A stretch of DNA of 64,000 bases from Verrucomicrobiota bacterium (GTDB lineage Bacteria > Verrucomicrobiota > Verrucomicrobiia > Opitutales > Opitutaceae): NCBI GenBank assembly GCA_023433275.1, contig JAEZDN010000167.1, positions 4,980 through 68,979 of the forward strand, given 5' to 3'. Positions 42,239 through 49,476 of this stretch are shown here, piece after piece. Each line of letters opens with the position of its first letter. Positions within the stretch are counted from its first letter, which is position 1. Position numbers and translations under genes: made by a program. The notes beneath the pieces are model-generated. The model was given only the letters and a program-made list of their open reading frames with translations, searched no databases and had not been told where the DNA came from.

Positions 42239-43990
42239 TTACATCCGCTCGAGCGTGCGCAGACCCAGCAGGTGGAGACCGGTCTCGAGCGTGATGAGCG
42301 TGCGGTGGCAGAGGAGCAGGCGGCCGGCGCGGATGGCCGGATCGTCCACGATCACCTTGTCCGCGGCGTAGAAGGCGCTGTAGGCCCCGGCGAGTTCGAA
42401 CAGGTAGAGGCAGAGGAAATGGGGGCGGAGCTGGGAGCCGGCGAGCTGGACCGCGTCGGAGAATTGCACCAGCTTGCGGGCGAGCGCGAGTTCCTGGGCG
42501 GTCTGCGGCGCGTGGGCGCCGGCCACGGGCGGCGCCGCCGGATCAAGCCCGGCCTTGCGGAAAATGGAGCGGACGCGCGTGACGGCGTAGAGGAGGTAGG
42601 GAGCGGTGTTGCCTTCGAGGGAAAGCATCTTGTCCCAGGCGAAAACGTAGTTGCTGCTGCGGTTCTGGGCGAGGTCGGCGTACTGCACGGCGCCAACACC
42701 GACGGCACGCGCGATTTCCCGGCGCTCGGCCTCGGGCAGGTCGGGACTTTTTTCGCTGACGAGCGCGTAGGCCCGTTCCTCGGCCTCGTCGAGCAGGGCC
42801 TTGAGCTTGATCACCCCGCCGTCGCGGGTCTTGAGCGCTTTGCCATCCTCGCCGGTGACGGCGCCGAAGGTGACGTGGTGCAGTTCGGGGACGCGATAGC
42901 CCTTGGCCGCGAACCATTTTCTGACCGTGAGGAAAAGCTGCTCGAAGTGATCCGCCTGGCGGAAATCGGTGACCACGACGATGCCATCGGCCTGGAAATG
43001 CTCGGCGCGGTAAAGGGCGGTGGCGAGGTCGGTCGAGGCGTAATTGCTCGCGCCGTCGGCCTTGCGGATGAGGAACGGTTGTTTCGCGAAGCGCGGGTGT
43101 TCCGGGTGAAACACGACCAGGGCGCCCTCGCTGGTTTCGGCGAGATGGGTCTCGGTGAGTTCGCGGTAGATGCGCTCGACCTTGTCGTTGTAGAACGATT
43201 CGCCGAGGTTGTGGTCGAAGACGATGCCGAGGCGGTCGTAGATCTGTTGAAAGGCGGCGAGGCTGACGTCGGAGAATTTTTTCCAAAGCGCGACATTTTG
43301 CGGGTCGCCGGACTGCAGTTTGACGAGTTCACGGCGCGCTTCCTCGAGTTCGGGCGAGCCATCGGGCGTGGCCGCGTGCCCGAGCTTGTAGAGGCGTTCG
43401 AGTTCCTCGATGGGTTCGGCGAGCAGCGCGGCCTCGTCGGCCCAGCGCTTGTAGCCGTAGATGAGCTTGCCGAATTGCGTGCCCCAGTCGCCGAGATGAT
43501 TGTCGCGGATGACCCGGGCGCCGGTGAACGTCAGCAGGCGGCAGATGGCCTCGCCGATGACAGCGGAGCGCAGGTGGCCGACATGCATTTGTTTCGCCGT
43601 GTTGGGCGACGAGTAGTCGACGACCCAGGTCTGGCCCGCGTGGGCGGCGGAGGCGCCGGCCCGGAGGTGTTCCTCCGAATCGTGCGCCTGGAGCCAGGCG
43701 AGGAGGGTGCCGGGTTTGAGGCGAAAATTGATGAATCCGGGACCGGCCAGGGAAACGTCGAAGTTGCCGGTGAGGTTCGCGTCCAGGCGGTCGACGAATT
43801 GCTGCGCGAGCGCGCGCGGGTTCTGTTTTTGACGTTTGGCGAAGGCGAGGGCGCCGTTGGCTTGGAAATCGCCGTGCGCGGGGTCGGCCACGCGGATTTC
43901 GGGGTCGAACCCGGCTCCCAGGCCCAGCTGATCGGAGACGGCTCGCAGGCTCGCATCGAGATGGGCGGCGACGTTAAAAGGCAGAGACAT
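42239..43990 (-). CDS. argS: Arginyl-tRNA synthetase
   Basis: 583 residues from ATG 43990; ATG 44032 would add MLLAQSQAQFLNRR and is possible. Class-I synthetase charging tRNA-Arg. The HIGH motif is HVGH (136-139), preceded by VVDYSSPNTAKQM. The KMSK position is the usual ArgS variant GKALKTRDGG. The DALR anticodon-binding domain forms the C-terminus, ending LLGLRTLERM. The gene is divergent from thymidine phosphorylase. Confidence 0.97.
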   Translation of the reverse strand: MSLPFNVAAHLDASLRAVSDQLGLGAGFDPEIRVADPAHGDFQANGALAFAKRQKQNPRALAQQFVDRLDANLTGNFDVSLAGPGFINFRLKPGTLLAWLQAHDSEEHLRAGASAAHAGQTWVVDYSSPNTAKQMHVGHLRSAVIGEAICRLLTFTGARVIRDNHLGDWGTQFGKLIYGYKRWADEAALLAEPIEELERLYKLGHAATPDGSPELEEARRELVKLQSGDPQNVALWKKFSDVSLAAFQQIYDRLGIVFDHNLGESFYNDKVERIYRELTETHLAETSEGALVVFHPEHPRFAKQPFLIRKADGASNYASTDLATALYRAEHFQADGIVVVTDFRQADHFEQLFLTVRKWFAAKGYRVPELHHVTFGAVTGEDGKALKTRDGGVIKLKALLDEAEERAYALVSEKSPDLPEAERREIARAVGVGAVQYADLAQNRSSNYVFAWDKMLSLEGNTAPYLLYAVTRVRSIFRKAGLDPAAPPVAGAHAPQTAQELALARKLVQFSDAVQLAGSQLRPHFLCLYLFELAGAYSAFYAADKVIVDDPAIRAGRLLLCHRTLITLETGLHLLGLRTLERM

Positions 43991-44197
43991 CCGGCGATTG
44001 AGGAATTGCGCTTGGCTTTGAGCAAGAAGCATTTTCGCGGGTCGGCGATGGAGGACCCGACCCGACGAAATACGGGCTACTTTGGCGCATTATCCGACCA
44101 TATACCGGGATTTAAGGCTCGACAAAATCGGCAAAACTCATTGCCTCTCCGAACTTTGCGCCGCAAGGCGCCGCCCAAGTACATTTCAGAGACTTCC

Positions 44198-45544
44198 ATG
44201 AGAAAACGTCCCATTCCCACCCGCCGGTTCATCAAGCCCTCGTTTACTTCCCTGATTGAGAAGAAGCGCGATGGCCAGGAATTCACGCAGGAGGAGATCC
44301 GTTACATCATCGACTCCACGCTCGATGAGGAAATGCCCAAGCACCAGCAGGCCGCCCTGCTGATGGCGATTTTCTTCGCCAACATGTCCGCCCAGGAGAC
44401 GGCGGTCCTCACCGAGGAAATGATGCTTTCCGGCGAAGTCATCGATTTGTCTCATATCGCCAAGCCCAAGATCGACAAGTATTCGACCGGCGGCGTGGGC
44501 GACAAGACGGCGCTGGTGCTGGCCCCGCTCGCGATGGCGAGCGGTGTGGTGGTGCCCATGATGTGCGGCGTGGAGCAGGAATTTGTCATCACGACGCTCG
44601 AGAAGCTCTCGGCGGTCCCTGGTTTCAAGAGCCACATGTCGATCCAGCATTTCCAGGACCAGCTGGCCCGGATCGGCGGGGCGATCGCCGAGCAGAGCCC
44701 GGAGCTCGCCCCGGCTGACAAGATCTTCTACGACCTGCGCCTCGAGACCGGCACGATCCCAAGCCTTCCGCTCATCACGGGCAGCGTGCTCTCCAAGAAA
44801 CTCGCCGAGGGCGCCGAGGGCCTCGTGATCGACGTGAAGTGGGGCAACGGTTCCTTCATCAAGGATCTCGAGCAGGCCAAGCAACTGGCGCGTTCCATGA
44901 CCCGCGTGGGTCGCTCGATGAAGCGCCGCTGCGTCGCGCTCGTCACCGATATGAACCAGCCGCTGGGCGACACGGTCGGCACGGCGCTGGAAATCAAGGA
45001 AGCCATCGCGCTGCTGAAGGGCGAAGGTCCCGAGGACATGAAGGAGCTCGTGCTCAAGCTCGGCATGGAGATCGTGCGCCTCGCCGGCGTCGCGGGCTCC
45101 ACGCTCTCGGCCAAGCAGACGGTGCAGCGACACCTGACCGACGGGTCCGCCTTGGAGAAGTTCAAGGACATGGTTCGCGCCCAGGGCGGCGACACCACCT
45201 TCATCGATCACCCGGAGAAATTCCCGACCGCGCGCCATATTCGCAAGCTGCCGGCCCCGAAGCGCGGCTACGTGCACACGATCAATGCGGCGATGATTGC
45301 CAAGGGCGTCTCGTTGCTCGGCGCCGGCAAGGATGCCGCGCACCACCACAAGATCGACTACGCCGTCGGCGTGTCGGAAATCAAGAAGGTTGGCACGCAG
45401 GTGAAACAGGGCGAGCCCCTGATGATGATCCACTATAACGACGAGGCGAAGCTCGAGCAGGCGCTGAATTACTTTAAGGATGCCTATCGTCTGGCGCCGA
45501 AGCGTCCGATCCCGCCGCCGCTCGTGGTCGAGCGCGTGGCCTGA
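44198..45544 (+). CDS. deoA: Divergent thymidine/pyrimidine-nucleoside phosphorylase
   Basis: 448 residues, the size of bacterial thymidine phosphorylase. The phosphate loop KYSTGGVGDK (94-103) and the base-binding region LRLETGTIPSLPLITGSVLSKK (Arg, Ser and Lys kept) are present, and so is the C-terminal domain (AKQTVQRHLTDGSALEKF). However the hallmark SGRGLGHTGGTLDKL is replaced, without a length change, by CGVEQEFVITTLEKL (123-137): Ser to Cys, and the glycines and the His lost. It may still act on thymidine/uridine or have shifted substrate. The symbol is by family. A strong terminator follows. Confidence 0.85.
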   Translation: MRKRPIPTRRFIKPSFTSLIEKKRDGQEFTQEEIRYIIDSTLDEEMPKHQQAALLMAIFFANMSAQETAVLTEEMMLSGEVIDLSHIAKPKIDKYSTGGVGDKTALVLAPLAMASGVVVPMMCGVEQEFVITTLEKLSAVPGFKSHMSIQHFQDQLARIGGAIAEQSPELAPADKIFYDLRLETGTIPSLPLITGSVLSKKLAEGAEGLVIDVKWGNGSFIKDLEQAKQLARSMTRVGRSMKRRCVALVTDMNQPLGDTVGTALEIKEAIALLKGEGPEDMKELVLKLGMEIVRLAGVAGSTLSAKQTVQRHLTDGSALEKFKDMVRAQGGDTTFIDHPEKFPTARHIRKLPAPKRGYVHTINAAMIAKGVSLLGAGKDAAHHHKIDYAVGVSEIKKVGTQVKQGEPLMMIHYNDEAKLEQALNYFKDAYRLAPKRPIPPPLVVERVA

Positions 45545-45570
45545 CGCGCAAGTCGACGAGCTGTTTTTCG

Positions 45571-45601
45571 AGGCCGGTCCCGGAAGGGGCCGGCCTTTTT
45601 G
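45571..45601 (+). terminator. Terminator after thymidine phosphorylase gene
   Basis: AGGCCGGTCC and GGGGCCGGCCT form a 10-bp stem with two G-T or mismatched positions near the loop, followed by TTTTTGTT. It lies 26 bases after the stop codon. Confidence 0.9.
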
Positions 45602-45703
45602 TTGGAGGGAAATGAAGGCGTTCCGTGGGCGGCCAGGTTGGGCGGGCCTGCAAATTTCCGGTCACGTTCGAATTCCGGGTAACCGATTCCTTCTTCCGCG
45701 CCG

Positions 45704-45870
45704 TTATGCTGAGCGTAGCGAAGGATCCACGGAGTCGGCGCACGTCCGTCCTTTCTCTTGGATCCTTCGCTTCGCTCAGGATGACGGTGGCGGGAATATC
45801 TTGTGCTCTCCAGAGTTCATCTCCGGTTACTATGCGACCGCCCGGCGGTTGCGCCCGGTCTCAGGATGAC
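45704..45870. repeat. Long copy of the GGATCC dispersed repeat
   Basis: Same order as at 22003 and 49232: TGCTGAGCGTAGCGAAGGAT, CACGGAGTCGGCGCACGTC, GGATCCTTCGCTTCGCTCAG, GACGGTGGCGGG, CCAGAGTTCATCTCCG, GACCGCCCGGCGGTTG, GTCTCAGGATGA. The rest of the 45545-46099 gap shows no gene, except a second GCCGGCGG-type palindrome near 45925. Confidence 0.85.
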
Positions 45871-46099
45871 GGAGGGATATGTTTCCATTCTCCGCAGTTT
45901 ATGCCCCACGCATCGCGCAAACCGCCCGGCGGTTTCGCGTTCTCTCGACAAAGCGGCGAGTTTGATTTCACCATCGGTAGGATGCGTTGCGGTCGTTCAA
46001 GGTTGGGGAATCGAGTCCCGTCCACGGAGGTCGGGGAGCTGCGGGGGTAGGTATGCGCCCCATGGCGGTGGCCCGGCAATCGAGTATCTTCCGGAGCGT

Positions 46100-46273
46100 A
46101 TGAACCTGAGCTATATCCTTTCGGTCCTTTGGTTCATCCTGTGGATCGTGGCTTTGGTAGACTGCGTCCGGAGCAACAATTCGAACAAGGTGGTTTGGAT
46201 CATCGTGATCATTCTGCTGCCGTTCCTCGGCTCGATCCTCTATTTCCTCTTTGGCAAGAATTCCCGCGCCTGA
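46100..46273 (+). CDS. Small PLDc_N-type membrane protein
   Basis: 57 residues from ATG 46100. Two hydrophobic helices flank a conserved DCVRSNNSNKVVWIIVIILL segment, then LPFLGSILYFLFGK, the signature of the phospholipase-D N-terminal membrane module (PLDc_N). Stand-alone versions are common short membrane proteins of unknown role. A hairpin follows immediately. Confidence 0.85.
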   Translation: MNLSYILSVLWFILWIVALVDCVRSNNSNKVVWIIVIILLPFLGSILYFLFGKNSRA

Positions 46274-46297
46274 TTGCGGGAATCTTTGGTCCACCCG

Positions 46298-46332
46298 GCC
46301 GGCCCCGCTGATGGGGCCGGCTGCCAATTTTA
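46298..46332 (+). terminator. Probable terminator after the PLDc_N gene
   Basis: GCCGGCCCC (46298-46306) and GGGGCCGGC (46313-46321) form a perfect 9-bp stem with a 6-base loop. The tail TGCCAATTTT is only moderately T-rich. Confidence 0.6.
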
Positions 46333-46345
46333 TGGAGGCGCAAAC

Positions 46346-46714
46346 TTACGGCCGGAGCAATCGCTGCCAGCGGTGGCGAAAGGCAAACCAAAGGGAGAGG
46401 ACGGCGAGCGCCAGCGCGAGCGGCGTGGCCACCGTGTGCGCCAGGTCCTCGGCGAGCGGGTTCGGGGCGGAAAGTGCCGGGAGGAGGATGTCCCCTTTGA
46501 CCATCGCGAGCGCCACCACTCCCAAGCCGGCACCGGCCCCGACTGCGCACGCCCACACGCGTGACGAAACCGGCGCGGGTGGGGGCGGAAGGGCGGCAAG
46601 CACACGGTGCGAGAAGCCGTGGTCGGGCAGGGGGGGCAGCGCGGTCCCCGAGCGGAGCCAGGCTTCGAGCGCGGGGTCGTCGGGCGGGGTCGGGTTCAGG
46701 TCTGCGGGTTCCAT
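46346..46714 (-). CDS. Putative membrane anti-sigma-like protein
   Basis: 122 residues from ATG 46714. A Pro-rich N-terminal segment (PDDPALEAWLRSGTALPP..GFSHRVLAAL) precedes two membrane helices (about 52-72 and 93-112). The gene overlaps the end of the ECF sigma gene by 19 bases, the typical place for an anti-sigma factor. There is no HxxxCxxC zinc motif, so it would be a non-ZAS type. Role inferred from position and topology only. Confidence 0.65.
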   Translation of the reverse strand: MEPADLNPTPPDDPALEAWLRSGTALPPLPDHGFSHRVLAALPPPPAPVSSRVWACAVGAGAGLGVVALAMVKGDILLPALSAPNPLAEDLAHTVATPLALALAVLSLWFAFRHRWQRLLRP

Positions 46715-47232
46715 GAGGCGAGGAGCGGGCGGAGTTTTTCCCGGCCGCGGTTGAGGTGGGTTTTGACCGTGCCGAGCGGCCACGCGAGCACCTCGGCAAT
46801 CTCACAGTGGGAAAGACCCTGCTGGTAGCAAAGGTGGAGGGCGGTCTGCTCCTCGGGCGCGAGGGAGCGCAGGGCCCCCTCCAGATCATGCTTCAAGTCG
46901 CTCAGCAAGGCGGGGGATGGCGCGGGATCCAGCGCGGCGAGATGCTCGGGCCCGACGGGGATGGTGCGCTGCTTCCGGCGCGCGTTGCGCCAGCGGTTGT
47001 GCGCGATGCCGAGCAGCCAGGTGGAGAAGCTGGATCGGCCGCCGAAGCGGGCGAGTCCATGCCACGCCTGCACGAAGGTCTCCTGCGCGAGGTCGTCCGC
47101 CAGCGCGGCATCGCCCCCCGCCAGGTGGCGGAGAAAATGGCGCACGGCGGATTGGTGGCGGCGCACCAGTGCGCCAAACGCGGCGTGGTCGTCGGAAACG
47201 AGCGCGCGGGCGATCAGCTCGGGATCGGTCAC
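46696..47232 (-). CDS. ECF RNA polymerase sigma factor
   Basis: 178 residues from GTG 47232. Region 2 (DHAAFGALVRRHQSAVRHFL, DLAQETFVQAW, FSTWLLGIAHNRWRN) and region 4 (LAPEEQTALHLCYQQGLSHC, EIAEVLAWPLGTVKTHLNRG) of the sigma-70 ECF class are complete. It directs RNA polymerase to a stress- or envelope-type regulon. The start overlaps the stop of the upstream DUF6249-like gene by four bases, and its end overlaps a membrane-protein gene, so the three are translationally coupled. Confidence 0.92.
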   Translation of the reverse strand: MTDPELIARALVSDDHAAFGALVRRHQSAVRHFLRHLAGGDAALADDLAQETFVQAWHGLARFGGRSSFSTWLLGIAHNRWRNARRKQRTIPVGPEHLAALDPAPSPALLSDLKHDLEGALRSLAPEEQTALHLCYQQGLSHCEIAEVLAWPLGTVKTHLNRGREKLRPLLASWNPQT

Positions 47233-47660
47233 GAGCGGGGAGGCAGGTCGGCGGAGGGGCCGGGCTTGCGGCGGGACAGGGCGTTCGCGGTGGCGTAGAG
47301 CAGGAGGGCGACGCCGATGAAGCCGGGGATGGTGCCAATGTATTTCATCCAGCCGCCAAAGAGGGACAGGAAGAAAAAGTACAGCCCGGCGCCGACCGCG
47401 ACCAGGATGAGGCCGCTGCGGAAGTCGCTGTTTTTTTCCGGCGTGTTCTCGTGCTGCATGTCGCCCGGCAGCGGCGGCAGGGGCTGGCCTTTCTCGAGGG
47501 CCACGCGGGCGGTTTCGTGCCAGAGTTCCTGGCGGCGCTGGGCAAACTTCAGGCCGAAGATGATGATGACGGCGGTGAGGGAGATGCCGCTGACGATGGC
47601 GACGATGGCTATGATCTGGGCGCCGGTGACTTCGGCAATCAGGAGCGGGAGAGGAGACAT
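47229..47660 (-). CDS. DUF6249-like membrane protein
   Basis: 143 residues. An N-terminal helix (about 13-36, IIAIVAIVSGISLTAVIIIF), a basic stretch and a charged linker (ALEKGQPLPPLPGD), then two helices (about 83-125). The layout 'short N-term TM, RRxELxHETARxALEKGQPxPP, two TMs' is that of the DUF6249 family, often found next to ECF sigma genes. The stop overlaps the sigma start (GTGA, 47229-47232). It may be a membrane partner of the sigma system. Confidence 0.8.
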   Translation of the reverse strand: MSPLPLLIAEVTGAQIIAIVAIVSGISLTAVIIIFGLKFAQRRQELWHETARVALEKGQPLPPLPGDMQHENTPEKNSDFRSGLILVAVGAGLYFFFLSLFGGWMKYIGTIPGFIGVALLLYATANALSRRKPGPSADLPPRS

Positions 47661-47810
47661 GATGGGGCGGGAGGGGAATGAAAGCGGACGGGTTCAGAAT
47701 GAAGTGGCCGCATTCGAGTGGCGATGGAATAGAGGGTTCGAGGGTGAGTGTCGCCAGTCGCTCGATTGGATTCAGAAAATGCAAAAAAACACGGACGGTG
47801 TTCCCTTTTG

Positions 47811-47835
47811 GGACCGAGCAAGCTCGGCGCCTACC
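47811..47835. repeat. GAGCAAGCTCGG REP-like palindrome
   Basis: GGACCGAGCAAGCTCGGCGC continuing CTACC, near-identical to 17508-17532. It lies in the promoter region between the DUF6249 gene and the methyltransferase gene. Confidence 0.6.
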
Positions 47836-47873
47836 AGGTTGCCAAAGCTGGGGTGATGCGGCCCACTGTGACC

Positions 47874-49139
47874 ATGTCCGAAGAAGCAGAAGTTGAGGAG
47901 AAGTCCCCGATCGATCCGGTCCGGCCCGTGAAGGGGGATCCCATTCCCCAATCCCAGTGGCAAAAGCCCTGGGCGCAGCTGAAGTTCGTCAGTTTCCAGC
48001 CGGCGATCTTCCCGCGCATGCTCGGGGAGGTGTCGCGTGATGCGCGCCCGGGGGACCTGGTGAATGTTTACGACAAGTTCGGGCACCGCGTGGGCATCGG
48101 CCTGTTCAATCCCCGCGCGAAGATGCCGCTGCGCGTGGTCGTCCACACGGGGGAGGCGATGGGGGAGGAATATTTTGAGAAGGCGATCCGCCGCGCGGTC
48201 GCGTTGCGCCGCGACCTGTTCAAGCTGGACGAGACGACCAACGCGTACCGCGTGATCAACTCGGATGGCGACGGCGTGAGCGGGCTGACGATCGACCGTT
48301 ACGCGGACACGCTTTACTGCGACGTGTATTCGCTGGGCATTTTCCTGCGGTTGCCGAAATGGCTGCCGCTGCTCCATGAGCTGCTCGGCACCAGGCATGT
48401 GAGGGTGCACGTCGACCATGACCTCGGCAGCCTCGAGGGCATCAAGCCGTCGATGATGAAGGACATCACGGCGTCCGCGCCCGACAAGGTGCGGATCAAG
48501 GAAGGGGAGGTGAAATACGAGGTGGATTTCGCCGAGGGCCACAAGACGGGTTTCTTCTGCGACCAGCGCGACAATCGGAAGCGCTTCGGGTCGTTGGTGA
48601 AGGGGCTGCGCGTGCTCGACCTCTGCAGCTACACCGGAGGTTTTTCCATCAATGCGATCTTGGGCGGCGCCGCGGAAGTGACGGCGGTGGATCTCGACGA
48701 AAAAGTCATCGCGCAGGGTCGGCGCAACGCGAACCTCAACCAGGTGTCGCCGAACAAGCTCAAGTGGGTGCACACCGACGCCTTCGCCTATGCCCGGCAG
48801 ATGCAGAAGAACGGCGAGCAGTTCGACGCCGTGTTGTGCGATCCGCCGAAATTCGTAATGACGCGCGATCCGGCATTCGCGGCAGAGGGCATGCGCAAGT
48901 ACGCCGATTTGAATACCATTGCGGCGAGCTTGGTGAAGCCGGGCGGGCTGTTCGTCACCGCCTCGTGCTCGGGGCTGGTGTCCCTCGAGGACTTCGAGGG
49001 CTGCGTGATCAAGGGTGTGCATCGCCTCGACCGCCGGTTGCAGATATTCGACCGCACGGGGCCCGGGGTGGACCATCCGGTTTATTCCAATTGTCTGGAG
49101 AGCCGTTATCTCAAATTGCTGTGGGCGCGGGTGACGTGA
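47874..49139 (+). CDS. RlmI-like class I SAM-dependent rRNA methyltransferase
   Basis: 421 residues from ATG 47874 (47856 also possible). An N-terminal PUA-like domain (about 25-100; HPWVF-like region replaced by FQPAIFPRMLGEVSRDARPG) is followed by the RlmI middle domain and a Rossmann MTase domain with VLDLCSYTGGFSI (about 246-258), a DLDEK acidic loop and CDPPKFVM (about 321-328). Family members methylate 23S rRNA cytosine C5. The CDPPKF Cys and SCSG Cys fit m5C catalysis. Substrate inferred from family. Confidence 0.88.
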   Translation: MSEEAEVEEKSPIDPVRPVKGDPIPQSQWQKPWAQLKFVSFQPAIFPRMLGEVSRDARPGDLVNVYDKFGHRVGIGLFNPRAKMPLRVVVHTGEAMGEEYFEKAIRRAVALRRDLFKLDETTNAYRVINSDGDGVSGLTIDRYADTLYCDVYSLGIFLRLPKWLPLLHELLGTRHVRVHVDHDLGSLEGIKPSMMKDITASAPDKVRIKEGEVKYEVDFAEGHKTGFFCDQRDNRKRFGSLVKGLRVLDLCSYTGGFSINAILGGAAEVTAVDLDEKVIAQGRRNANLNQVSPNKLKWVHTDAFAYARQMQKNGEQFDAVLCDPPKFVMTRDPAFAAEGMRKYADLNTIAASLVKPGGLFVTASCSGLVSLEDFEGCVIKGVHRLDRRLQIFDRTGPGVDHPVYSNCLESRYLKLLWARVT

Positions 49140-49231
49140 GCGTTGGTCTTTCGCTGCGCTGCTGATGAACTGAACGAGTTTTGAGCCCGTGAGCCGGCTC
49201 CCTATTGGAAACACCTGGATCCCCCGCATCC

Positions 49232-49400
49232 GTCATCCTGAACGCAGTGAAGGATCCACGGAGTCGGCGCACGTCAGTCCTTTTCCCCTGAGATCCTTCG
49301 CTCCGCTCAGGATGACGGTGGCGGGTAAATTTTGTACTCTCCAGAGTTCATCTCCGCTCACTATGCAACCGCCCAGCGGTTGATTCCGGTCTCAGGATGA
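49232..49400. repeat. Long copy of the GGATCC dispersed repeat
   Basis: GTCATCCTGAACGCAGTGAA, GGATCCACGGAGTCGGCGCA, GATCCTTCGCTCCGCTCAGG, GACGGTGGCGGG, CTCCAGAGTTCATCTCCG, CAACCGCCCAGCGGTTG, GTCTCAGGATGAT. It lies in the gene-free 49140-49476 gap. Confidence 0.85.
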
Positions 49401-49476
49401 TCGAGGCGGGGCAACTGGTGTTTCCGGACTTCATCTCGATTTGCGATGCATTGATCCGGTGGTGGAGGGCCAGGAA

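Noticed and set aside
42272..44197. Upstream extension of the thymidine phosphorylase frame to 1090 codons
   Set aside because: It runs antisense through argS; the family N-terminus starts at 44198.
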